Below are positions 55,472 to 64,000 of a stretch of DNA of 64,000 bases, in pieces. The stretch spans positions 307,888-371,887 of the forward strand of contig JAMQCK010000003.1 in the NCBI GenBank assembly GCA_024196135.1, read 5' to 3'. The position numbers and the translations under genes are program-made. Below the pieces are notes generated by a model that made no database searches, had not been told where the DNA came from, and saw only the letters and a list, made by a program, of their open reading frames with translations. Numbering within the stretch: position 1 is the first letter of the stretch; every line of letters starts with the position of its first letter. Origin of the DNA: Pleurotus ostreatus/Saccharomyces cerevisiae fusant. Its lineage: Eukaryota; Opisthokonta.

Positions 55472-58400
55472 CTATTGCGATGGCCAGTACTGCCCATACG
55501 CGCTCTGCGGGGTCTGAGCACTGAGACTCTGCAACTGCGTGAACCAATCCACCTCCCCACCACCTCGCACTTCGGTGGTCTCGGGCATCATCTGTTCCGG
55601 CAGCGTGCTCATACCCGCGATATCCGACCATTGGGCCGGCAGCTCCTGCATCCTCTCGAAGATGGCCGCGTCATACTGCAGCGGCGGATTGAACATGTCC
55701 TCCAGGTTAAATTCTGCGCCACCGCCAGTCGTCGTACCCATTGTAGGCGCTGATTGCGCGAACGGGTTGATGGGCGTGAACTCGTTAAAAGAAGTCGCTG
55801 CCGTCGCCGGAGTTGGCATGCCGGTGGTCGACTCGGGGGACGATGCGGCAGCCGGTGGGGAGTTGTGCGACGATTTGGACTGCGAGGATGCCCGACGGAC
55901 CTGGGTGACCTGCGCGAGCGGAGAGGCGAGGAGTCCTTTGAGGAACCGTGCATGCAGCTTCGGGCCATGTTGGTCGTCCACCGCGATGTCGGGGCTGGAG
56001 AGGAAGTCGATAACGCGCGTGACAAGGCCGTGGATCTCAACCCGACGGTCGTAGTCGAAGTAGTGGGAGAATTTTGGTTGCAGAAGCTTGACAAGGAAGG
56101 AAGCGGCAAATGTGACGAAGACCTTCTGAGCCTCTGGGCCGTGACGAAGGTAGAGCTCTGCGGATACATGTCAGCGATGCAGACAGCCTGCATATCAGCC
56201 AAAACCCACTTTGATCAGGCTGAGATAGACCGTCGAGCGCAGAAGTGACAACGTCCTTCGCAGCTGTGAAGCACTACGAGGCGGCGTCAAGTCCAGCATC
56301 GACCTGCGTCCACATCAACTCACCCTCATCAAGAATGGATTCTCGTCCGCGTTCGTCCTGCCAAAAGCGTGCTGGAACCCGTACGACAGCACGGCCAGCC
56401 GCGCATAGCTCCATGCCAACCTCAACAGCCCCGCCCTAAACCGGTTCTGCGAGTCCGTCATATCCGTCTGTTCAATAATGCCCATCCACTCCTTCTGCAG
56501 CGCCTGGATCTCATCGTCCGACTCCATCGACAGCTGTTCCAAATCCACATCCTTGTTCAGCCCCATCGGGTGGTCCGGGTTGCTGTACACCTTGCGGATG
56601 AACCCCGACAGCGCGCGCAGGTCCGCGTTGTACGCGCACAGGTGGATGTCGAAGTTCTGCAGGTTATACGGGCTCGAGCGCCACCAGTCGTGCGTGTGCG
56701 TCGCCGTGTAGTCCGCCTGGTTGATCACGGGCGCCTTGCCGTACTGCGAGCCCATCGAGCGGTCGAGGTTGTAGCAGTTGATCCACAGGCGCGTGCGGTT
56801 CAGCATCTCGCGCGCGTGGTTCTCGTTCTGCGGCTTCGCGGTGTTGGGATACTGTAAGTTGAGGTCCATGGCGATGCTGGGAAGCGGAAGACGGTGGTTA
56901 GCGTGGACCCTGGTGTTTGACGACTGAACTGAGGACTCACCGGATAGCTGTGCCCAGAAAGATCCAGCTTCGGTCATCCTCCCAGCGCTTAGTGGGCATG
57001 GGATATAGGGAAAGGAGAATGAAGGCGTGGCACATGTCGACCGTCTTCGTACCGCTTATCAACGCCGTCCCCGCAGCCAAATGCGCGAAGCGCATAAGCT
57101 GGGGGTAGACCTTGAGATGATCAGGATGGAACCTCGACGCTAGCGCGCAGACTAGTGGGGACGTATCATCAGTACCTCTCGACACCCGACGAGTACACCA
57201 AGCACTCACTAACGGTGAAGAGGAATGGGCTGCGGACACACGTTCGAGGTGCCGTATACAGGACGGGGTCCAGCAGGGAGACAGACTGGTTCATAGTCCC
57301 GAAATAGCTGCAATGGATGTGAGCTACCCACGTCGTCGGCCGCAAAACGGCTGCCACTCACATGCTGAATAGCGACTCGGCGATGTCTGGCGTGATGATG
57401 CCGCGAGCGAGGATGGCGGGGTATTCGAAGACGGCAGTCTCCCGCGGACGCTCTGCGTCGGGCCCCGGGCTCGCTTCGAGGACGGAGCGCTTCCGGAAGA
57501 AGTCGTCGTTCGCGATGCTCAGCTCGCTGTCCTCCTCCGGGCTCTGCATCACCTCGCCCTGGCTGCCGAGGCGGCGGGGGTGGGCCTTCAGGCTGAGGTT
57601 CGCCATCAGCCCGTACGGCGCCGCCTCGCTCGGCAGCGTGGCGAGCTTCCCCGAGTAAGTGCGCTTCTTCGTAGGAATGCTATTGGGGGCGGAGTCCCGT
57701 CGGCTGGCAGCGACCTCCGGTGTCGTCACCTCCCCGTAGGAGTCCACGATGGCGAACTCGTACTCGCTGTCCTCGTACTCGTCGTCTGAGCCATCGGCGT
57801 CATCCTGCACATAGCTGATTGGTGCCGAGCCTGCGACGCTGATGAAGTCGTCGATGCGCTCGCGCGCCTTCGCCATCCACTCCTCAACGGCTGGAGCGAC
57901 GCGCTCGCGCGACGAGGTCGACTCGAGCTCGGAAGGAAGCGAGGACGGCGATAGCATCGGTGACGTACGCGCAGAGTTTGAGCCGTTTGCGCTCCGCGGG
58001 GCATGGCCGAGCTGCTCGAGCTGACCCATGAGATTTTTGATCACGTCCGCCTGCTCACGAATCTGATTGAGCAGGTGCTCGCGCTTTCTAGGATAGAGTT
58101 AAGGATATGAACCGATGGAAGACGAAATCCTAGTACTGACGGGGGCGTGCGCCGCTTCTTGCGGCCGGGAATCTGGCAGGGTTGGCCAGCGTTGAGACAT
58201 CGCTTGCATACGTCGGTGTCGGCGCGAAATTCGCACTTGACCTTGAGACCCTTGCATCGGGCGCAAGCGCCTTGCCTGTAAGAGGTTGTCAGTGACCTCG
58301 CTGAACATTTCGAGCGGAGTACGCACGGCCGTATCCTGCTCATATCCCGATCCTCATCATCTGCGTCGTCTGCGTCATCAAAGTTCGTAGCACCAGCCCG

Positions 58401-58983
58401 CTGTCGCTTGGCAGGTGCGTTGGGCCCATGAACACCTTGTCCGACAAAGGACCCAGTCTCGAACTGATTCATGTTCATGGGATCAGGTGAGGTTGTCATA
58501 TTGTAGGCGACAGATGGGCCGTGAGCGGGTAGGGCGGCCGGATAGTGACCGCCATTCGTGGCAGGCAAAGGGGCGGTCTGCATGTGGTAAGCACCCGCGT
58601 CAGGATGGGGCTGTCGCCTTCCGGACGCGTTTGCATCCGCAGTGGGACGGTAGTAATTTCCCGCAGGGTGGGTATATGCGCGTGCATCTTGCGCCTGCCG
58701 CGGCTGGAAGTAGCCGCCTGAGCTGGCAGCGCCTGCGTCGACAACGCTGTTAGTATATCGTCGTCGATACGAGCCGAGCATGCGCACCATTGCTAGCCAT
58801 ATCATTCTGCATCATCGAGTGCTCGTAGTCGCCCTCGAGTCCTGCCCAGCCCATAGACTGGCGCGGCGCGCCGTACATGTCGTCTGCAGGTCTCGCGTAT
58901 TCGTCCCGGGACATGGTGGGAGTAGATAAGGGGTGCTGATTGACCGGCACCCATGCATTCTGGGATGCGAACGATGTCGACAT
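55472..58983 (-). CDS. Zn2Cys6 fungal-specific transcription factor
   Basis: Nine exons: 58983-58788, 58732-58327, 58275-58141, 58087-57362, 57307-57210, 57151-56941, 56876-56324, 56263-56210 and 56155-55472; 1020 residues. The binuclear cluster is C205-x2-C208-x6-C215-x8-C224-x2-C227-x6-C234, beginning ACARCKGLKVKCEF and followed by a basic PGRKKRRTPPKREHLL linker and a leucine-rich dimerisation segment. A fungal_trans middle homology region follows (for example AAGTALISGTKTVDMCHAFI, RMEMLNRTRLWINCYNLDRS-like sequence and GLLRLAWSYARLAVL). The N-terminus is rich in Gln, Pro, Tyr and Met, the C-terminus in Ser, Thr and Pro; both look like activation regions. The target genes are unknown; it sits between GH43 and GH10 genes. 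Confidence 0.9.
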
Positions 58984-60763
58984 GGCGGTCCGTCGAAATC
59001 GGTGCTTAGTGGTTAGGCGCCCAGGACCCGTCAGCTGTCCTCTTCAGCGGCGCTGTCGTCCAGCGGGCTCGATGATGGTGGGGGAGGGCAAGCTTAGTTC
59101 AGCGTCGTGAGTGCAGAAGCCAAGGATGAAGTACGTCTCCCGCGCGGAGCTTAGGCGCGCCTAATGCCCGATATAGTCGAGTGTCGTGACTCGTGGGCGA
59201 GCGGCGCGTCGGGGGCGCGTCAACCCGTCTTGGAGGAGCAGCCCGGGTGCCCTGCTCCCATAGCCGGTGCGGGCTTTATACGACTCGAGCGCGCCGCCGA
59301 GGCGGTGCCCACTCGCATTCTCGGAGTCCATTGTTCTTGGTGGCGGTGTCGGGCGCGCTAAGCTCTTCTTGACGTATTTGCTTGCCCGCGCGAGACGCGC
59401 GTGGGTGCAACACCGCACCCGGAGTCTGTCGCGCCCCGGAATACTTCTTCGCAGACTTCGTCCTGCCGGATCTGGGTAAACGTGCATAATTCAGGAGAGA
59501 AAACGGCCAGACGGAAGAAGCTGCTGCACACCGCCACCTCAGCAGTAACTCCAACGGTATCAATGGGTACAGCTATGTCACTGAACTCGCACAGATATCC
59601 TGTGTAACCTGCAGCCCGATGCGAAGCGCGGGAGTACAGCGCAGAGATCGGGCTTCGTCTTCTCTCCATCTGTTGGCGATGTCTTCTATGAGGGTCAGCG
59701 GTGGCGTTACACACCACCATAAACTCCGGCTAAGCGCACGAGTCGGAGGCTTTGCGCTCAGCTGGGATGCAAGCGAGGCAGCCGCAAGGTCACGCCGGAC
59801 CCGCGATAAGCGAGAGGCTATATCTGTACAGGATTCACCCGCGATATGGCGCAGTGCAACGTTGCTCTGGCGCGTATGCTCTATCGAAATCTTGCAAAGC
59901 AAGCTGGAAGCACGGCGGCAGTCTAAAGGGGCAGCACGTCTGCTCAAGGGGTTCTAAGCGGAGGAATGAGCAGTCATTTCGGCTATGAAGCATACCGGCT
60001 TACCCTTGAAGGGCTCAATTAACGTCTTTGACCGGTCACTGACGACGATATGGCGCAGAGATTGTCAAGGGCTTGAAGAGCCGAATCTTGGGTCGGTGAC
60101 GGGCACGATGGAGTTGGGAGGGCCGATGATTATCAAGACTTGAAGAGACCTTCTCGAGGACAAAAACAGAAAAAGAAGTGCTTGATTTATAAGACTGCCA
60201 GGGAACTACAAGCACCCAAAATCCATCGAAGACTCTGAAGGAGCAGAATGCGGAAGGAAAACAAGGAGTGTTCGGCAAATGCCGGTTTGCTTTGCCTCTG
60301 CTTGGCTGCGCAATGCCAACTTCCCACGCCTCAAAGTCGACCTTGGACATCCATCTTTCTTAGCCATCCAACCTGCAAGCGTATACTCCTCACGGAGCTC
60401 CGTTTCCTCCTTCTCCGCACCCTCAGTATTCCTCCTCGTCTCGGATCACCCTCATAATTCAGCGAACCCTACTGTCACGCGGGCGGCAAAATAGACGTTC
60501 ATAGACTATCCTTGAGTCCACATGGACTCTGAACAAACTTCCATGGACTCCAAGAAGACATTCATGGACAGCTAGCAGACTTCCATTTTCCCTCGAGATC
60601 ACGAACTGCGTCGATCCGCCAGGTTGTGCCTCGAGTGACCGCCTCTTGGCCATTCATCCGCCTACTTTCTCGGAACTTTGTCGGCAGGCTTCATATCTTG
60701 TTCACTAGCAATTCGCCTCTCTCGCTCTGTATACTGCTATAGAGCGCTATATCTCGCTCAAGG

Positions 60764-60803
60764 TAGGCGGGCCGATACACCCTGAACGTCGATAGGCGGG
60801 CCG
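60764..60803 (+). promoter_or_regulatory. Pair of 11-base direct repeats upstream of the xylanase gene
   Basis: TAGGCGGGCCG occurs at 60764-60774 and again at 60793-60803, 29 bases apart (about three helical turns), some 360-400 bases before the xylanase ATG. Such spaced GC-rich repeats suggest a protein-binding site; the factor is unknown. Confidence 0.4.
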
Positions 60804-61097
60804 CTGATATTGTCCAGCTACAACTTTCACCTATCCACCACCACCACCCACTTATTCACCTCCCGGCTTCCCGCCGAGATTCTCGCCTTGAAAGGGCCAC
60901 GCGAGCGAAGTTGCCCCGTCGCGCGGTACCGTCTTCGACTCTGGCAACGGACCGGCTGTTTCGAGCCTCGGGCGTGCCTGTGCATGCTATTTCCTCGACT
61001 CGGTCCCGGTCTCATGGCATGCTTTTTACATGGTGAAGTGGTTCTACACGGCAATGGGTCCTGCGCGGTAATGAGGGAGTGCCTGGTCGAAGGGAGG

Positions 61098-61104
61098 TAT
61101 AAAT
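61098..61104 (+). promoter_or_regulatory. TATA box of the xylanase gene
   Basis: TATAAAT, 63 bases before the ATG at 61161. Confidence 0.6.
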
Positions 61105-61160
61105 GGCCGTGGTGAGGGGCAGCAAGCGCGTCGTAGTCCCCTGCAGCGAAAGTACTAGTC

Positions 61161-63254
61161 ATGTTCAATCTCCTTCAACTCGTCTCTTTGTCTCTGGTCG
61201 TCAGTCAGGCGCTTGCAGTGGCGACGTGGGGTCAATGTGAGTCCTGAACTAGATTTCTTTTCGAACCCCATAGGTGTTAACCGGCCTCACTAGGCGGTGG
61301 CCAAGGATGGAGCGGGGAGGTCAGTTTCCACTGTGCTTCACGTGTGATACGTTAGGCTTGACAGCTGATACTCAATATCTTCACAGACTACTTGTGCGTA
61401 CCTTTGCTTGCCTACAATATCTCAGGAAGATTAATCATTCCCATCAGGCGACTCCGGCTCTACTTGCGTCAAGATCAACGACTACTACTCGCAGTAAGTC
61501 TACGTTCACATCTCATCCGCTCCTCCCCTTCTTACTGCACTCCCAACTTTAGATGCCAACCCGGCACCGTCGTGACCACGCCGGCGACCCCGACTTCGAC
61601 GAGCCCTGCCAACCCAGCTCCCGCTGCTTCTGGCCTGAACGCCGCGTTCACTAGCCACAGTGGCAAGCTCTTCTTCGTACGCATCGTGTCATTATCGTCC
61701 CTCGCCACTTCCTACCTCGTCGCTATATCTTCCCCTATCACTTCTACGCAAACTCATTCGATGATACTGATTTACCACCTCTCCTCTTCAGGGCTCCTGC
61801 GCGGACAGCAACACGCTCAACATCGCGAAGAACGCGGCGATCCTGCAGTCCGACTTTGGCGGTGTCACGCCCGAGAACTCGATGAAGTGGGATGCGACGG
61901 AGCGTCCGTGCAGTGCTTCATACTCGCAGGAGACTATCGCTGACGCATCCGTGATCATCACATAGCGAGCCAGAACCAGTTCAACTTCGGCGGCGCGGAT
62001 ACTTTGGTGAACTGGGCGACCACGAACGGGAAGAAGATTAGGGCGCACACGCTTGGTGAGTATGAGATTCAATCAACCGGCGCTTAGAAGTCCCTCTGAC
62101 CGCTTTCAGTGTGGCACTCCCAGCTCCCCGGATGGGTCTCGTCGATTGGGTCTTCTTCGACCCTCGTACGCTGGACGAGGGTAGGCGAAGTAGAAGGCGC
62201 GACTGACATCAATCCAGACCTCGGTGATCCAGAACCACATCAAGAACGTTGCCGGGCGGTACGCTGGCAAGGTGTACGGTGAGTGATAGCTACTTTCTGT
62301 TGGCTTCGCCAAGCTGAGCTGACGTTTAATCGCAGCTGTACGTGACTTTCATCAAGTGCCCGGGATCAAGTCGAACTGAACACCTGTTGTAGTGGGACGT
62401 CTGCAATGAGATCTTCAACGAGGACGGCTCGCTTCGTGACAGCGTTTTCTCCCGCGTTCTCGGCGAGGTGCGTTTTGCTTCCACCTACCAAAGCATCAAT
62501 GCTGATGAGGATTTTTCAACAGCAATTCGTCACCATCGCCTTCACGGCTGCGCGCTCTGCGGATCCAGATGCGAAGTGAGCTGTTCTGTTTCTGCCGTGA
62601 GATGCGGGCCCTGATCCCATTGCTCTTAGACTCTACATCAACGACTACAACCTCGACTCGAACAATGCCAAGGTTCAGGGTACGCATCCTTTCAAAGTCA
62701 CTTCTCCTCTCGTCGCTGACTTCGTCGTCGCTGCAGGAATGGTCAGCCTCGTCAAGCGCGTCAACGCCAACAGCCAGCTCATCGACGGTGTCGGCACTCA
62801 AATGCATCTCTCGGTGCGTCTCTCGTGTATGATGCACTACCGATGGCTCACCGGTCGATGCAGTCCGGCGGTAGCGGCGGTGCGCAGGCCGCGCTCACGG
62901 CGCTCGCGTCCACGGGTCTCGAAGTCGCCATTACGGAGCTCGACATCGCTGGTGAGCGATCGCTGTCCCTTCTTCTTCCGCCTTCATCTCTCCTTACTAA
63001 ATCCTACCTTAGGCGCCTCCGCATCCGACTACTCGAACGTCGTCAAGGCCTGCCTCGCCACCACAAACTGCGTCTCCATCACCGTCTGGGGCGTTAGTGA
63101 CGCGGTACGTTTCTGTGTACTAGGGCAAGGGAGAGGGACAAGCGAACTGATGATCCTGCAGAACTCGTGGCGCTCGGGCACCTCGCCGCTGCTCTTCGAT
63201 AACAACTACAACCCGAAGCCGGCGTACACGGCGGTTATGCAGGCGATGGCGTGA
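61161..63254 (+). CDS. Secreted GH10 endo-1,4-beta-xylanase with N-terminal CBM1
   Basis: Seventeen exons: 61161-61236, 61294-61319, 61387-61393, 61449-61494, 61553-61676, 61792-61903, 61966-62055, 62110-62165, 62218-62278, 62336-62337, 62393-62467, 62523-62575, 62630-62679, 62737-62813, 62864-62951, 63013-63104 and 63162-63254; 375 residues. Signal peptide about 1-19; CBM1 about 20-56 ([15 protein letters not shown] then [16 protein letters not shown], all four cysteines present); Thr/Pro/Ser linker; GH10 barrel to the end. The acid/base Glu206 is in [13 protein letters not shown] and the nucleophile Glu310 in [25 protein letters not shown] and [13 protein letters not shown] are conserved GH10 blocks. 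It cuts the xylan backbone outside the cell, bound to cellulose through CBM1. Two exons are extremely short (7 and 2 bases) yet required for the frame. Confidence 0.95.
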
Positions 63255-64000
63255 GGGATCGCAGTTGAAGAGACTGCCTTGTCGAAACAACGGTTCGAAA
63301 GATTTACTGGGTAATACTGGCTGTAACACTGACAATGGGATATACGCAAGGGACTGGATCATTGTTCCATCAGGCATTGACCCGCTTCTTACTATCCTCG
63401 ACTCTTGTGACTTATTGCCGGATTTGCGGCACGCCTAGTATTAGGTAGTATGGCACAGAACGCCGCACGCGTCTCGTCCTCGTCCCGTCAACCATCCTCG
63501 TGAAAATGTCCCTCGCATGCGCAACCCGGCTGTCCATATCCCGGACGTCTGCATCAGCGGCAGCGCCGTGCACGCCCCGATTCCGATGCGGGGGCATCGC
63601 GCTGAGTAAGGGCGCATGTGGCGTGAGCCGTAGGCGCGCCGCGGCTATGGTTGTAGATCTTGGACAAAATTCGTGGGTACTGACCCACGTCGAGACCCAC
63701 GATTGCGTGAGGACCGTGACACTGTATCACCAATCTTCACGCACCCTGCGAATGCCCCGAGGCTCACGATAGTGACGCCCATCAGGTGAAAACGGATCAA
63801 CGCCGCTTATCTCGCATCGGGACTTGCCGGTCCCGGGTTGGGCGACATCCTCTGCGGCCATGTAGTACAAAAAATGCGAAAGATCGCGTACCTGCATATA
63901 TCTCTGAGATGAACTGCCCCTTCGAAGGCTTTATCATTTTGAAGTCAGAGGACAGCCCGTGTAAATGGTAACAGACGATTGACCCGTCTGCGCACGTGTC
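63255..64000. other. 3' flank of the xylanase gene to the window end
   Basis: 746 bases with only short open frames on both strands; no gene, repeat or RNA identified. Confidence 0.45.

Larger units (their letters stand above)
58984..61160. other. Divergent intergenic region (regulator and xylanase promoters)
   Basis: About 2.2 kb. Holds the xylanase TATA box and a pair of direct repeats (listed). At 60500-60590 a short degenerate repeat of CCATGGACTC-like units occurs. No supportable gene. Confidence 0.5.

Overview
The window looks like nuclear DNA of a filamentous basidiomycete, probably a wood-decay Agaricomycete. Genes are split by many 40-70 base introns with consistent GT...AG ends and CTNAC-like branch points. 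The gene set includes a GH10 xylanase with a fungal cellulose-binding module, a GH43 enzyme, an sc15-like small secreted protein, a DUF6534-type membrane protein, a Bqt4-like KilA-N/APSES protein, and C2H2 and Zn2Cys6 regulators. I did not run searches, so genus is not assigned. Exon models were made by hand; except where stated, exon lengths and phases add up to an intact reading frame.

Layout. 0-10 kb: end of a membrane-protein gene, then atg4, a Bqt4-like protein, a paraoxonase-like propeller protein and an sc15-like secreted protein, all on the + strand. 11-20 kb: ribosomal stalk protein P0 (-), then two different PC-esterase-like membrane proteins with a C2H2 zinc-finger gene between them. 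21-30 kb: a long, probably mitochondrial helical-repeat protein (+) and a PMC1-type calcium ATPase (-). 30-34 kb: a gene-poor stretch. 34-47.7 kb: seven consecutive + strand genes, namely a tandem pair of fucosyltransferase-like genes, a cation/calcium exchanger, an intracellular LysM protein with a zinc-binding N-terminus, an oligopeptide transporter and a zinc-independent medium-chain reductase (six clear units plus the duplicated copy). 47.8-52.6 kb: a short hAT-like element with perfect 8-base target duplications, then a 19-exon DUF6534-type gene bracketed by an inverted pair of about 200-base repeats. 53.7-63.3 kb: GH43 (+), a Zn2Cys6 regulator (-) and GH10 xylanase (+).

How genes may work together. 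The GH43 and GH10 enzymes would both attack plant hemicellulose outside the cell, and the regulator between them is a candidate controller. The calcium ATPase and exchanger would both clear cytosolic calcium into organelles. The PC-esterase-like and fucosyltransferase-like proteins all have a single N-terminal membrane anchor and are likely Golgi enzymes modifying glycans. Housekeeping genes (atg4, P0) are interspersed.

The most unusual signals are at the level of gene structure: a 2-base exon and a 7-base exon in the xylanase gene, and a 386-codon gene divided into 19 exons, several of only 10-19 bases.
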